Below, one piece after another: positions 37,415 to 48,153 of a stretch of 64,000 bases of DNA (the stretch's first letter is position 1; each line of letters begins with the position of its first letter). The notes below the pieces were generated by a model, which ran no database searches, had not been told where the DNA came from, and worked only from the letters and a program-made list of their open reading frames with translations. The stretch is from Anaerolineae bacterium (lineage in GTDB: Bacteria > Chloroflexota > Anaerolineae > Anaerolineales > Villigracilaceae), in the NCBI GenBank assembly GCA_021324435.1, contig JAJPIZ010000011.1, positions 1 through 64,000 of the forward strand, in the 5' to 3' direction. Position numbers and translations under genes: made by a program.

Positions 37415-38380
37415 ATGGCAAAACCCAAAGTCTTCGTGACGCGTATCGTTCCTGAAAAAGGTTTGTCGCTCGTGCGTGATTTTTGCGAAGCAGACATTTG
37501 GCAGGATGAAATGCCGCCTTCGCGCGCCGACCTGCTTGCGCGCGTTCGCGATGTGGACGGCTTGCTTTCCCTGTTGACCGACAAGATAGACGCGGAATTG
37601 ATGGATGCCGCGCCGCGTTTGAAAGTAATCAGTAACATGGCCGTCGGTGTGGACAATGTGGATGTGGCCGCGGCTACTGCGCGCAGGATTCCAGTGGGCA
37701 ATACGCCCGGCGTTTTGACGGATGCCACCGCCGATCACGCCTTTGCGTTGATGCTATCCGCCGCGCGGCGTATAGTGGAGGGGGAGAAATATGTACGCGC
37801 CGGCAAATGGATCACGTGGCACCCGCAACTTCTGCTCGGCGCGGATTTCGCGGGCGCAACACTGGGCATCATTGGTTTTGGTCGGATTGGTCAAGCGGTG
37901 GCCAAGCGCGCGCAGGGATTTGATCTGCACGTGATTTATCATGATCCATCCGCGCGGCCTGCGTATGGCGCGACGCCAACCGATCTTGGCACGTTGCTTC
38001 GCGAATCGGATTTCATCTCTTTGCATGTGCCGTTGACGGAACAAACCCGTCACATGATCAACGCCGAGACGTTAAGGAAGATGAAGCCGAATGCGATTCT
38101 GGTCAATACCGCGCGCGGCCCCGTTGTGGACTCGCAGGCTTTATACATCGCTTTGAAATCCAAACAAATCTTCGCCGCGGCGCTGGATGTCACTGAGCCT
38201 GAACCTCTGCCTGTGGATAGTCCCTTGCTTGAATTGGATAATTGTCTCATCGTTCCGCACCTCGGCAGCGCCAGCAGACAGACGCGCGACGAGATGTCTT
38301 TCCTGGCCGCGCAGAATTTAATTGCAGGATTGAAAGGTGAGCGCCTGCCGAATTGTGTCAACCCGCAACTGTATGATTAG
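37415..38380 (+). CDS. D-2-hydroxyacid dehydrogenase (glyoxylate/hydroxypyruvate reductase type)
   Basis: [51 protein letters not shown] at 37415. Confidence 0.9.
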   Translation: MAKPKVFVTRIVPEKGLSLVRDFCEADIWQDEMPPSRADLLARVRDVDGLLSLLTDKIDAELMDAAPRLKVISNMAVGVDNVDVAAATARRIPVGNTPGVLTDATADHAFALMLSAARRIVEGEKYVRAGKWITWHPQLLLGADFAGATLGIIGFGRIGQAVAKRAQGFDLHVIYHDPSARPAYGATPTDLGTLLRESDFISLHVPLTEQTRHMINAETLRKMKPNAILVNTARGPVVDSQALYIALKSKQIFAAALDVTEPEPLPVDSPLLELDNCLIVPHLGSASRQTRDEMSFLAAQNLIAGLKGERLPNCVNPQLYD

Positions 38381-38453
38381 AATAACGTCTCTGCTTGTAT
38401 AATTAAATTCGCACATCGCAATTGTGATGCGGGGATAATCATTTATCGGTATT

Positions 38454-40172
38454 ATGGAGGAAGAACGGATTCGCTTTTTGCTGTTACAACTTTATGGCGA
38501 GCAGGCGGTCGTCTCTATTTTGCCGCGCCTGCAGGCCATTCTCGACAAATATCGCGATCTGATACCGAGTCCTCACGTTCGCGGCTTGAGCGAAGGCGAC
38601 GCGATTCTGATTGCATACCCTGATCAAGTTCAAGAGCCGGATAAACCTCCGCTTCAAACCCTGACCGAGTTCTGTGCGCGCCATTTAACAGGCCTGGTCA
38701 GCGGCCTGCACATTTTGCCGTTCTATCCCTCGTCGTCGGACGACGGATTCTCCGTCGTTGACTATCGCGCAGTCGCTCCGCAATACGGCGATTGGAATAA
38801 TGTGACTCAACTCGGCCAACGCTTCCGCTTGATGTTTGACGCGGTGATCAATCATGCGTCCGCGCAAGGTAATTGGTTTGGAAAATTTCTGCAAGGCGAT
38901 CCGCGTTACCGCGACTACTTCATCGAAATAAAAGACAACCCTGATCTTTCGCGCGTAGTCCGCCCGCGCGCCTTGCCGCTCTTGACGCACTTTGGTGAAA
39001 GGGCGGTTTGGACGACCTTCAGCGCCGATCAGGTGGATTTGAACTATCGCAACCCCGAAGTGCTTTTGGATGTCATTGATGTCCTGCTGTTTTATGTCAG
39101 CCGCGGCGCGGAGTTCATTCGCCTCGACGCGATTGCCTATCTTTGGAAAGAGATTGGCACGCCGTGCATCAACTTACCGCAGACACATTTCATGGTTCAA
39201 CTCTTCCGTGCCGTGCTCGATGAAGTTGCTCCGCACGTCATGCTAATTACGGAAACCAATGTTCCGCACGTTGATAACATCTCATATTTTGGCGATGGGA
39301 CGAATGAATCGCAGATGGTTTATAACTTTTCCCTTCCGCCGCTGGTCTTGCACGCGTTTCAGACAGGCAGCGCCGAGGTCCTTTCGCGCTGGGCAAAGAC
39401 GTTGGAATTGCCGTCCGATAAAGTTACCTTCTTCAACTTTCTGGCGTCTCATGATGGGATTGGATTGAATCCCTTGCGCGGCATCCTGCCCGAGGTCGAG
39501 ATTGAAGCGTTGGCTCAGGCCGCGAAAGAGCGCGGCGGATTCGCGTCTTACAAATACAACCCTGACGGAACTCAAAGTCTGTATGAGTTGAACATCAATT
39601 ACTTTGACGCCCTCGATAATCTCGATGGCTGGGAAACGCTGGAGTTGAAGGTCAATCGTTTTATTGCCGCACACGCGATCTTGCTCTCGTTCCTCGGTGT
39701 TCCCGGCATTTATTTTCAAAGTTTATTCGGCTCGCGCGGTTGGCCGGAGGGCGTCGCGCAGACCGGACATAACCGCGCCATCAATCGGCAGAAATTTCAG
39801 CGCACCGATCTGGAACGCGAACTTGCAAATCAGGATTCGTTGCGGCACAAGATTTTTCACAGTCTCGCGCGATTGCTTCAGATTCGCGGAGAACGCGCCG
39901 CTTTCGATCCGCACGGACGCCAGCAAATTTTGGATGTCGCGCCGGGCGTCTTCGCGCTGACCCGCTCCTCGTCAAAGGACGGATGCGAGGCGCTCTGTTT
40001 GCATAACGTGACCGGTGCCTCGCAGTCGTTTAAGTTGGATTTATCGGAGATAAAATTGAGATCATCGGAGAAATTGCGCGACGTGATCAGCAATGAAGTC
40101 TTTGAGGCTGAAAGTTCCTTGTCCATTTCCATGCAGCCATATCAGGTTATCTGGTTGCTTGCTGAAAACTAG
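38454..40172 (+). CDS. GH13_18 sugar phosphorylase (sucrose/glucosylglycerate phosphorylase-like)
   Basis: LHILPFYPSSSDDGFSVVDY; FDAVINHASAQGNWF; FIRLDAIAYLWKEIGT; ITETNVPH; SHDGIGLNPLRG. Confidence 0.88.
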   Translation: MEEERIRFLLLQLYGEQAVVSILPRLQAILDKYRDLIPSPHVRGLSEGDAILIAYPDQVQEPDKPPLQTLTEFCARHLTGLVSGLHILPFYPSSSDDGFSVVDYRAVAPQYGDWNNVTQLGQRFRLMFDAVINHASAQGNWFGKFLQGDPRYRDYFIEIKDNPDLSRVVRPRALPLLTHFGERAVWTTFSADQVDLNYRNPEVLLDVIDVLLFYVSRGAEFIRLDAIAYLWKEIGTPCINLPQTHFMVQLFRAVLDEVAPHVMLITETNVPHVDNISYFGDGTNESQMVYNFSLPPLVLHAFQTGSAEVLSRWAKTLELPSDKVTFFNFLASHDGIGLNPLRGILPEVEIEALAQAAKERGGFASYKYNPDGTQSLYELNINYFDALDNLDGWETLELKVNRFIAAHAILLSFLGVPGIYFQSLFGSRGWPEGVAQTGHNRAINRQKFQRTDLERELANQDSLRHKIFHSLARLLQIRGERAAFDPHGRQQILDVAPGVFALTRSSSKDGCEALCLHNVTGASQSFKLDLSEIKLRSSEKLRDVISNEVFEAESSLSISMQPYQVIWLLAEN

Positions 40173-40180
40173 AGGTAGAG

Positions 40181-41473
40181 ATGTCCACTGCTTATCCCAT
40201 CCCCGCATCCAATCTGAACGTCGGCTTTGTCTCGACTCGCTTCGACAGCACCGACGGTGTTTCGCTCGAGTCTGAAAAGTGGGCGCATGTGTTGGAGGGG
40301 CTTGATCATCAGTGTTTTTATTTTGCGGGTTTGTGCGACCGCCCGCAAGAAGTGAGCTATGTTGTTCCGGAAGCGCATTTTGAACACCCGGCGATTTTGG
40401 AAACATACAACATGGCTTTCTCGAATCGCGTCCGCCCGCGCCAATTGACGGATCGAATCCACGAACTGGCTCAGTTTCTCAAAGGCCATCTGTATAAATT
40501 CATCGAGAAGTTCGATATTCACATGCTTCTGGTCGAGAATGCGTTGGCGATTCCACTTAATATCCCGCTGGGAGTAGCGCTGACAGAGTTCATTGCCGAG
40601 ACAGGCATTCATACTATCGCCCATCATCACGACCTGTTTTGGGAGCGTAGAAGGTTTCTGGTGAATTGTGTGTGGGATTATTTGGATGTCTCGTTTCCGC
40701 CGCGCTTGCCGAGCGTACGCCATGTGGTGATCAATTCGCCTGCGTCTACGCAACTCGGTTATCGGCGCGGTATCTCGGCGCGATTAATTCCGAATGTGAT
40801 GGACTTCGATCACCCGCCCGAACCGCCGGATGATTATGCGGCGGGCCTGCGCGCTGACCTAAACATCCAGCCGGGTGAATATTTCTTTTTGCAACCCACG
40901 CGCGTCGTCCGGCGCAAAGGCATCGAACACGCCATTGAATTGGCGCGCCGACTGGGTCTGCCTGCGAAACTGGTCATCTCACACGCCAGCGGCGATGAAG
41001 GCGACTTGTATGAAAAATATATTCGTTCATTTTCATCGCTTCTTGATGTTCAAACCATCTTTGTCTCCGATATTATCGGCGACAAACGCGGAAAAACGAA
41101 GGATGGCCGCAAGGTTTATTCTTTGTGGGACGTATATCCTTTTGCAGACCTCGTAACGTATCCATCGCTTCTCGAAGGATTTGGCAATGCTTTCCTCGAG
41201 GCGGTTTATTTTCGCCGCCCGATTCTGGTCAATGATTACACTATCTATTCCATTGACATCAAGCCCAAGGGATTCCAGGCAATTGAATTCGATGGCTTCA
41301 TCACCGATTCGACCATCGAACAGGTCCGCGAGGTGCTTCATAATCCGTCCAGGGCAAAGGAAATGGCCGATCACAATTACGAACTGGCGCAGCGATTTTA
41401 TTCGTTCACATTCCTCGAACACCAACTTCAGGCGCTTTTGCAATCCTTCACCGGTGAAGAAGTGAGAACATAG
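40181..41473 (+). CDS. GT4-type glycosyltransferase (possibly mannosylglucosylglycerate synthase-like)
   Basis: PTRVVRRKGIEHAIELARRL; TYPSLLEGFGNAFLEAVYFRRPILVN. Confidence 0.75.
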   Translation: MSTAYPIPASNLNVGFVSTRFDSTDGVSLESEKWAHVLEGLDHQCFYFAGLCDRPQEVSYVVPEAHFEHPAILETYNMAFSNRVRPRQLTDRIHELAQFLKGHLYKFIEKFDIHMLLVENALAIPLNIPLGVALTEFIAETGIHTIAHHHDLFWERRRFLVNCVWDYLDVSFPPRLPSVRHVVINSPASTQLGYRRGISARLIPNVMDFDHPPEPPDDYAAGLRADLNIQPGEYFFLQPTRVVRRKGIEHAIELARRLGLPAKLVISHASGDEGDLYEKYIRSFSSLLDVQTIFVSDIIGDKRGKTKDGRKVYSLWDVYPFADLVTYPSLLEGFGNAFLEAVYFRRPILVNDYTIYSIDIKPKGFQAIEFDGFITDSTIEQVREVLHNPSRAKEMADHNYELAQRFYSFTFLEHQLQALLQSFTGEEVRT

Positions 41474-41476
41474 CAG

Positions 41477-42697
41477 ATGAAGATTACTCTCCTTCATTAT
41501 GCCGCGCCGCCGATCATCGGTGGGGTGGAAAGTGTGATGAGTCATCATGCGCGCTTGATGGCAGACGCGGGACATCAAGTCCAGATCATCGCGGGACGCG
41601 GCGAACAAATTGACTCGCGCGTCCGTTTCACGCGGCTTCCACTCGTGGATTCGCGTCACGATGAAGTTCTCCGCCTCAAATTGGACCTCGACGCGGGCCG
41701 CGTGCCAAAGGAATTTGATTCACTCGTCAAGCGGATCGAAACCCAACTGCTCGAATCCATTTCGGATTCAGATTGGCTCATTGCTCACAACGTCTGTTCG
41801 CTCAACAAGAATCTCGCATTGACCGCCGCGCTGAAACGCATCTCGGAAAGTCATTTGCGGCCGCGTTTGATCTTGTGGCATCACGATCTTGCCTGGGCGA
41901 CGCCGCGCTATCGAAATGAATTGCACGATGGGTATCCATGGGATTTGCTTCGCGCTGATTGGCCGCAGGCCGTACAAGTTGTCGTCTCGGAAACGCGCCG
42001 CCGCGAGTTGGCCGACCTGTTGAAGTCTCCGCTTGAACGCATTCAGGTTGTCCCGAATGGAATTGACGCGGCGCGTTTCCTAAAGCTTGAAGCGCAGACT
42101 CAGGACTTCGTGAAACGACTCGATTTGCTTTCTGCCGCGCCGTTGATTCTGCTTCCTGTGCGCATCACGCCGCGCAAAAACATCGAACTTGCATTGCGCG
42201 TGCTGGCTGAACTGTGTTCAGAATTTAAACGGGCAAAGTTGATCGTAACGGGTCCGCTTGGGCCGCATAACCCGGCCAACGTCGAGTATATGAAGCGGTT
42301 GGTTGCGCTTCGCCGCGAATTGAATATCGAAGACGCGGCGCATTTTCTGGCAGAATTGAGCGATCAGTTTTTATCTGATGAAGTCATCGCGGATTTTTAT
42401 CGGCTGGCCGATTTGCTTTTTCTGCCCAGCCGCGAGGAGGGATTTGGCATCCCAGTTTTGGAAGCCGGTTTGCGCGGCATTCCCATCTTCTGCGCAGATA
42501 TTCCAACTTTGCGCGAATTGGGAGATTCGCACGTGAATTATTTTTCGCCGGACGAAGATCCAAAAAAGCTCGCAAATCGGCTGATCGAGTTGCTCAAAGC
42601 GGATTCGCAATTCGTCCTCCGCAAAAGAATCGAGAGCGAATACACTTGGGAGCAAATTTATATAGATCGTATCGAGCCTTTATTCGTGAGAGGATGA
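41477..42697 (+). CDS. GT4 glycosyltransferase
   Basis: LHYAAPPIIGGVESVMSHHARLMADAGHQV; LLPVRITPRKNIELAL; LFLPSREEGFGIPVLEAG. Confidence 0.88.
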   Translation: MKITLLHYAAPPIIGGVESVMSHHARLMADAGHQVQIIAGRGEQIDSRVRFTRLPLVDSRHDEVLRLKLDLDAGRVPKEFDSLVKRIETQLLESISDSDWLIAHNVCSLNKNLALTAALKRISESHLRPRLILWHHDLAWATPRYRNELHDGYPWDLLRADWPQAVQVVVSETRRRELADLLKSPLERIQVVPNGIDAARFLKLEAQTQDFVKRLDLLSAAPLILLPVRITPRKNIELALRVLAELCSEFKRAKLIVTGPLGPHNPANVEYMKRLVALRRELNIEDAAHFLAELSDQFLSDEVIADFYRLADLLFLPSREEGFGIPVLEAGLRGIPIFCADIPTLRELGDSHVNYFSPDEDPKKLANRLIELLKADSQFVLRKRIESEYTWEQIYIDRIEPLFVRG

Positions 42698-42700
42698 GGA

Positions 42701-44509
42701 ATGAAAAGAAGTTACGCGGGTAAGATTTTTAGAAAGATCCTGGTTCCTGTTTTTCATGACGTTGATTATGTGGATGCTCTCAACGCCGCGCTGGCCATCG
42801 CGGGTCAGGCCAATGTATGGCTGGTTGGGATTGTCGGAATCACAGAAAATGAATCCTTGAGCAAAGCGGCTGTGCCTGCCCGCCATGTACGCAAGATGAT
42901 GCGTGAGATTGTTTCCGAAAAACGGACGCGTGCGCTACAACGTATACGCGTTTCCTACAAGCCATGGGATGAACTGACTCATGTTGTGCAGGAGGAACAA
43001 CCGGACTTGCTTGTTCTTCAGCCGTCTCATTTTGGAGCGATGGGCATCGGCATTGGCCAGGCCTTTCGTTTTCCTCCCTGTGACATCGTGGTCGCTAGCG
43101 GAAAATTTCCAGATCATCCTGAGAAGGTGTTGGTCTCGTTGCGAGGCGGGCCATACGCCGAACTTTCACTGCGATTGAGTCTTTCGATTTCACGAAACAG
43201 TCAGGCTAAACTTACTGCTTTACATATTTTGCCGGACACAAGCGCTTCCGATCCCGCCTTCAAAGGCATGGAAAGCGTGTTGAAGAACCTGCCTGAAATC
43301 AAGCGTCAGCACGTAAGAACCAATGATCCTGCGCAGGCAATTCTCTCCGCGTTGCGGGATCACGATTTGTTGGTGCTGGGCGCCACTGCGCGCCCGCAGG
43401 ACTCGCTGATTTCGATTGGCCCTGTCGCAGATGCAATCCTGCGCGAAAGTTCAAAGGGCGTTTTGGTCGTGAAGTCCAGCCGCCCCTTGCCGGCGAACAT
43501 GGACAGTGAAATCGTTGGGCGGAATGCGATCTCGGTTTTAGTTGACAAGTGGTTTGCGGAGAATACATATCACGCGGGCGAGTTTGCCGACCTCGATCAT
43601 TTGCTCGCGTTGAAACGCAAGCAGAATCTAACAGTCAGTTTGGCTTTGCCGGCCCTCAATGAAGAAGAGACGGTCGGACATGTCATTCAAATCGTCAGAC
43701 AGACGTTGATGGATCGCGTCCCTCTGTTGGATGAAGTTGTGCTGATTGATTCGAACTCCACGGATCGTACGCGGGACATCGCGGTGGATCTCGGAGTTCC
43801 GGTCCACATCCATCAGAATGTCCTTCCGCAATTCGGCGCGCGGACTGGAAAAGGCGAGGCACTGTGGAAGAGCCTTTATCTGACGCGCGGCGATATCATC
43901 CTGTGGATTGACACGGACATAGTTAATATTCATCCTCGCTTCGTTTATGGACTTTTAGGTCCGCTCATTCTCCGCCCGGACCTGCTCTTCATCAAGGGTT
44001 TTTATCGTCGTCCCTTGAAAGTGGACAACAAACTTCAGGCGGGCGGCGGCGGGCGCGTGACCGAATTGACCGCCCGGCCTCTGCTCAATCTTTTCTATCC
44101 TGAACTGTCCGGCGTTGTCCAGCCGCTCTCGGGCGAGTACGGCGGGCGACGCGCAGCGTTGGAACAGCTTCCATTTTCCTCGGGTTATGGCGTAGAGACA
44201 GGATTGCTGATTGATGTATTCGAAAAGTTCGGGCTGAACGCCATCGCTCAAGTTGACCTTCAGGAGCGTGTCCATCATAACCAGCCGCTCGAGTCGCTCA
44301 GCAAAATGTCGTTTGCAATTATCCAAACGATTTGTCGGCGAATTGAAAAACGTTACGGCATCAACATGCTGGAGGATGTCAACAAGTCCATGAAGTTGAT
44401 TCGCTACGAACAAGGGCGTTTATTCTTGGATGTGGAAGAAATCGCCGAGCTGGAGCGCCCGGCGATGATCGAATTGACTGAATATCGCGAAAGAAATTCA
44501 AAAACCTAA
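42701..44509 (+). CDS. Usp-like domain(s) fused to glucosyl-3-phosphoglycerate synthase-type GT (GT81)
   Basis: N-term universal stress-like repeats; C-term [25 protein letters not shown]...[14 protein letters not shown]...[41 protein letters not shown]. Confidence 0.87.
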   Translation: MKRSYAGKIFRKILVPVFHDVDYVDALNAALAIAGQANVWLVGIVGITENESLSKAAVPARHVRKMMREIVSEKRTRALQRIRVSYKPWDELTHVVQEEQPDLLVLQPSHFGAMGIGIGQAFRFPPCDIVVASGKFPDHPEKVLVSLRGGPYAELSLRLSLSISRNSQAKLTALHILPDTSASDPAFKGMESVLKNLPEIKRQHVRTNDPAQAILSALRDHDLLVLGATARPQDSLISIGPVADAILRESSKGVLVVKSSRPLPANMDSEIVGRNAISVLVDKWFAENTYHAGEFADLDHLLALKRKQNLTVSLALPALNEEETVGHVIQIVRQTLMDRVPLLDEVVLIDSNSTDRTRDIAVDLGVPVHIHQNVLPQFGARTGKGEALWKSLYLTRGDIILWIDTDIVNIHPRFVYGLLGPLILRPDLLFIKGFYRRPLKVDNKLQAGGGGRVTELTARPLLNLFYPELSGVVQPLSGEYGGRRAALEQLPFSSGYGVETGLLIDVFEKFGLNAIAQVDLQERVHHNQPLESLSKMSFAIIQTICRRIEKRYGINMLEDVNKSMKLIRYEQGRLFLDVEEIAELERPAMIELTEYRERNSKT

Positions 44510-45507
44510 GTCTGTGCGAATGTGTCAATCAGCAATTTGAAATTCCCGCCGACGGGATAAAGAATGGGGCAGGTTGCTCCCCGCTTTCGGTATTCGTCCA
44601 CTTTGGCGCGCGCTTCGTCCGGTGTGCCTGAAGCGGTGATGCGATGAACCAAATCGTCGGGAACAAGGTGTTTGGCTTTATTGATCTGTTCTTTTGTCGC
44701 CGGCCAGCCGAGAATGGATTGAATCTGTGTGATCACATCCTGCGAAACGCCGGAAGCTTTTGCAATGTGCGGCTGTTGGGCGAGATATTGGCAAAGCAGT
44801 TCTTTTGTGTACTCAATCGCTTTGTCGTGGTTGGGGTCCACCGAACAGACGATCAATTGCGGTCGGTCGAAGTCGTCCATTTTGCGACCGGATTTTTTCA
44901 GACCCTTCTCGATCCATTCGAGGGCGTTGTCGTTGTATTCAGGCGGCACGCAGTAGTTCAGCACGACTCCGTCCGCGATTTCTCCCGTCATTTCCAGCAT
45001 TTGATCGCCCGTCGCGCCGATCATGATCGGGACATTGCGCGGCTCGCGGCGACCGTGAACCACATCCAGCTCGATTCCGTCCACGTGATGGAATTCTCCG
45101 TGGAAGGTGACGCGTTCCATGTTCAACAATTTTTTGAGAATCGTAATCGTTTCTCGCATGGCGACCAGCGGCTTCCTACGTTCGATGCCCACGTTTTTCG
45201 CCAGCGGATCCCACCATGCGCCAATTCCACAGATGATTCGATTTGGAGCGAGGTCGTCCAGGGTCAGGAAGGTAGCGGCGAGCAATCCAATGTTGCGCGT
45301 CCAGTTGTTAATGACGCCGGAGCCGACTTTGATTTTGTTTGTCACCGCGGCATAAGCCGCCATCGGGACGATGGCATCGCGCACGAGTCTCGACTCGGCC
45401 TGCCAAACGGCTTCAAAGCCTTTTTCTTCGGCGTAACGTACATAATCGAGTCCATCGCGCAGATCGTGTGAGTCTTGCAGATAAAGCGCAACACGTTGAT
45501 GAGCCAT
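44506..45507 (-). CDS. LLM-class F420-dependent oxidoreductase (MER-like)
   Basis: [67 protein letters not shown]. Confidence 0.88.
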   Translation of the reverse strand: MAHQRVALYLQDSHDLRDGLDYVRYAEEKGFEAVWQAESRLVRDAIVPMAAYAAVTNKIKVGSGVINNWTRNIGLLAATFLTLDDLAPNRIICGIGAWWDPLAKNVGIERRKPLVAMRETITILKKLLNMERVTFHGEFHHVDGIELDVVHGRREPRNVPIMIGATGDQMLEMTGEIADGVVLNYCVPPEYNDNALEWIEKGLKKSGRKMDDFDRPQLIVCSVDPNHDKAIEYTKELLCQYLAQQPHIAKASGVSQDVITQIQSILGWPATKEQINKAKHLVPDDLVHRITASGTPDEARAKVDEYRKRGATCPILYPVGGNFKLLIDTFAQT

Positions 45508-45524
45508 TGCATTCTCCTCGTTGT

Positions 45525-46139
45525 TTAGATTTCGTGCTTGAGCGCTTCCAACTGTCGGACCAGTTCCAAATCTTCCGGCAAGTCGAGGTCGAGGCCGAGC
45601 GATGGCAGGGTGACAATCTCCAGTCGCGCGCCGGCTTTCTTGGTGCGTTCGCAGTGACGCTTGAACGAGTTCTCGCCGAAATCGTATTCGATCAAATTGG
45701 CGGGGGAGAGCAGAAGCGCATTCGTCCCTTTTTGATGGCGGTCGGGCGCGATGACCACCACAGGCGGATCGGTGGCGTGCTCGATCAGCGTCAAAATATC
45801 GTGTTGAGAAAGAAGCGGCAAATCGGCGGGCAGGACGAGCACGCCGCGTGAAGCGTACACTTGTGCCACGACCGTCGCCCGCTTGAGCGCGGTATTCAGA
45901 TGCGGCGCGCCGTCTTCTTGAACGGTGCGCGCTCCGAGGTCCCGCGCGAGCGCCAGCGCGGAAGAATCGCGGCTCACGACGAGCACTTGTTCAACTTCCT
46001 TCAGGTCGCTCAATGTCTTGATTGTGCGTTCCAATAAAAGACGATTCAATTCCGCCCGTTCGTCTTCGGTCAACGCGCCGGCCAATCGTGACTTGCCGCG
46101 GCGCAATGGTTTCACAGGGACGATCGCCCAGAGTGTCAT
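45525..46139 (-). CDS. cofC: 2-phospho-L-lactate guanylyltransferase CofC/FbiD
   Basis: [48 protein letters not shown]. Confidence 0.9.
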   Translation of the reverse strand: MTLWAIVPVKPLRRGKSRLAGALTEDERAELNRLLLERTIKTLSDLKEVEQVLVVSRDSSALALARDLGARTVQEDGAPHLNTALKRATVVAQVYASRGVLVLPADLPLLSQHDILTLIEHATDPPVVVIAPDRHQKGTNALLLSPANLIEYDFGENSFKRHCERTKKAGARLEIVTLPSLGLDLDLPEDLELVRQLEALKHEI

Positions 46140-47104
46140 GATGCAGTTCCGATAAAGTGTAGCACATCTTCGGCCAAACGTCGCCGATCTTTAACGTTCT
46201 TCATCAAGGTCTTCGTCACCAGTGTCCGCATGTTTAAACTCCGAATCTCCGCTTCAAGATGCGAATCGATTTTATCGAGCGCAAAGTCAGTCGCCAGTCC
46301 TTCGTATTGTTTTGCGACCGCCAGCGCGGATGGTTCGATGCCGAGTTCGCGATACATTTTCGCGGCGGGACCTTTGACAGCCTGCCCGCCTATGATGGGT
46401 GAGATGGCGACAACTTTCTTCGCTTCCATCTTTGACCTGAGGCCGGGTACCGCTAAAATGGGCGCGATGCTCACCCATGGATTCGACGGGCAAATGATGA
46501 TGGCATCTGCCGATTGAATCGCTTCGCGCGCGCCGGGCGCGGCTTCCGCTTTTTCGATTCCATTAAACCGAAAGCCTTTGACGCGCGGCTCGCATCTGCG
46601 ATGGACGAAATATTCCTGAAAGGCCAAATCGCCTTCATCCGTTTCGACGATGGTCCGAACAGGATTATCGCTCATCGGCAGGATCGTATGTTTAATTCCC
46701 CACGCTTTGCAAAAGTCGCGTGTGATCTCAGAAAGGCACTGGCCTTCCTTGATTCGCCGCGTGCGCTCGATGTGCGTGGCGAAATCCTGATCCCCGAGGC
46801 GGAACCAGTTTGGCCCGCCGAGTCTTTCGATATTTGAAATGGCTTGCCATGACTCGTTCGCGCGTCCCCAGCCCGTTTTCGGATTTGCGAGTCCCGCCAA
46901 TGTATAACAGACCGTGTCAAGGTCAGGGCAGATGTATAAGCCGAGATGCTCGAAGTCATCGCCGGTGTTGACGATGACGGTCAAATCTTCAGGAGGGAGG
47001 ATTTGGGCGAGTCCGTGCGCGAGTTTCGCACCGCCGACTCCGCCCGCGAGGGCAACGATCCGTCGGTGGACGATGGATGGTGGACGGTGAAAGTTAGATT
47101 TCAT
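46136..47104 (-). CDS. cofD: 2-phospho-L-lactate transferase CofD/FbiA
   Basis: [58 protein letters not shown]-terminal [15 protein letters not shown] is repeat-encoded. Confidence 0.93.
   Translation of the reverse strand: MKSNFHRPPSIVHRRIVALAGGVGGAKLAHGLAQILPPEDLTVIVNTGDDFEHLGLYICPDLDTVCYTLAGLANPKTGWGRANESWQAISNIERLGGPNWFRLGDQDFATHIERTRRIKEGQCLSEITRDFCKAWGIKHTILPMSDNPVRTIVETDEGDLAFQEYFVHRRCEPRVKGFRFNGIEKAEAAPGAREAIQSADAIIICPSNPWVSIAPILAVPGLRSKMEAKKVVAISPIIGGQAVKGPAAKMYRELGIEPSALAVAKQYEGLATDFALDKIDSHLEAEIRSLNMRTLVTKTLMKNVKDRRRLAEDVLHFIGTAS
47064..47090. repeat. Degenerate TGGACGATGGATGG repeat at cofD start / 3' end of S23 gene
   Basis: GGTGGACGATGGATGGTGGACGGTG. Confidence 0.75.
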
Positions 47105-47504
47105 CGGTTTCGTAAATTGCCGACTCTTCTCTGATTAATTTATTAGAAGGTGAAAGCGCTTTGCGGAAGGAGTGGAGTTTCTTTGCTAGATTTTGCGCTA
47201 TTATGTCTGCTTTTTCGAGCAGAGACTCTTCAATCCTGAAATTGCGTCTCTTGATAATTCTTTGACAGGCAACGGTTTCGATCAAAGATCGAACTGCCAT
47301 TCCAAGGAAGCGATGTTGTTCAGCGTCGCTTTGTCCCGTAGAGCCTTCGGCAATGTTCAGGGCGACCGATGTGGCCGCGCGGGTAATCTGTGAATTCAAG
47401 TTGAATTTTTCGTTGTCGGGCAATTTGTTTGCAAGATCGTAGATTACATCAATATAGTCCAGTGACAATTTCCAAACATCGAGATGTTCAAATTTAAAGG
47501 ACAT
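47094..47504 (-). CDS. Four-helix-bundle / S23 (rRNA intervening-sequence-type) protein
   Basis: FEHLDVWKLSLDYIDVIYDLANKLPDNEKFNLNSQITRAATSVALNIAEGSTGQSDAEQHRFLGMAVRSLIETVACQRI. Confidence 0.88.
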   Translation of the reverse strand: MSFKFEHLDVWKLSLDYIDVIYDLANKLPDNEKFNLNSQITRAATSVALNIAEGSTGQSDAEQHRFLGMAVRSLIETVACQRIIKRRNFRIEESLLEKADIIAQNLAKKLHSFRKALSPSNKLIREESAIYETDEI

Positions 47505-47536
47505 TTCTTCTCCTTGACATCAACTTGCCGCGTGAA

Positions 47537-47565
47537 TCATGGTCAGCGGTCCACGGTCTGCTGTC
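47537..47565. repeat. Degenerate GGTCCACGGTC repeat upstream of the S23 gene
   Basis: ATCATGGTCAGCGGTCCACGGTCTGCTGTC. Confidence 0.65.
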
Positions 47566-48148
47566 AAAGCGTTTGAATCAAGCGATTAATTGGTTTCAAT
47601 TCCTTGGTTTTAGCCACATCATCCGCCTTACCAATAAAAATCATTGCCTGTGGCTCCCATGTTTCAGGCAGATTTAGCGCGGCGCGGGTTTCTTCCCTTG
47701 CATACAACGGCCAGCAAATCCAGTTGCCGCCAAGACCTTCAGCGTGCGCGGCCAGCAAAAGTTGCAGTCCTGCCGCGGCGACGGATTGAATCGCCATCGT
47801 CGTTTCTTCGGGCGTATCGGCGCGGACGGCGGTCGCGTCGCGGCATAAAAGGATCAACACAGGCGCTTCGTTGATGCGGCGAATGGAATTCGTCACGCGC
47901 TTCTCGATTTCAGATTCAGACGCGCCTTCGGCTTGCATGTCCGCGCGCATTTTGTTGGTCAATGCCTGGGCAAGACGCGTTCTTGCGTCTGGATTTTTTA
48001 TGATGACAAATCTCCATGGTTGAAGGTTGTGTGCAGAGGGGGCGAAGGTCGCGGTGGTGAGGATGCGTTCCATAACGGAATCCGGTATCGGGTCCGGTTT
48101 GAAGCGGCGGATGGAACGTCGCGAGCGCAGGAAGTTATGCGCGTCCAT
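47564..48148 (-). CDS. Nitroreductase family FMN protein, FbiB C-domain-like
   Basis: FLRSRRSIRRFKPDPIPDSVMERILTTATFAPSAHNLQPWRFVII. Confidence 0.85.
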   Translation of the reverse strand: MDAHNFLRSRRSIRRFKPDPIPDSVMERILTTATFAPSAHNLQPWRFVIIKNPDARTRLAQALTNKMRADMQAEGASESEIEKRVTNSIRRINEAPVLILLCRDATAVRADTPEETTMAIQSVAAAGLQLLLAAHAEGLGGNWICWPLYAREETRAALNLPETWEPQAMIFIGKADDVAKTKELKPINRLIQTL

Positions 48149-48153
48149 GCGTA

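Noticed and set aside
38384-38453. Promoter TATAAT upstream of the GH13_18 gene
   Set aside because: A TATAAT is present near 38397 but no acceptable -35 box at 16-18 nt and it is not close to the start codon.
47094-47504. Diversity-generating retroelement (S23 as Avd)
   Set aside because: No reverse transcriptase or template/variable repeat pair found; the S23 gene alone is insufficient.
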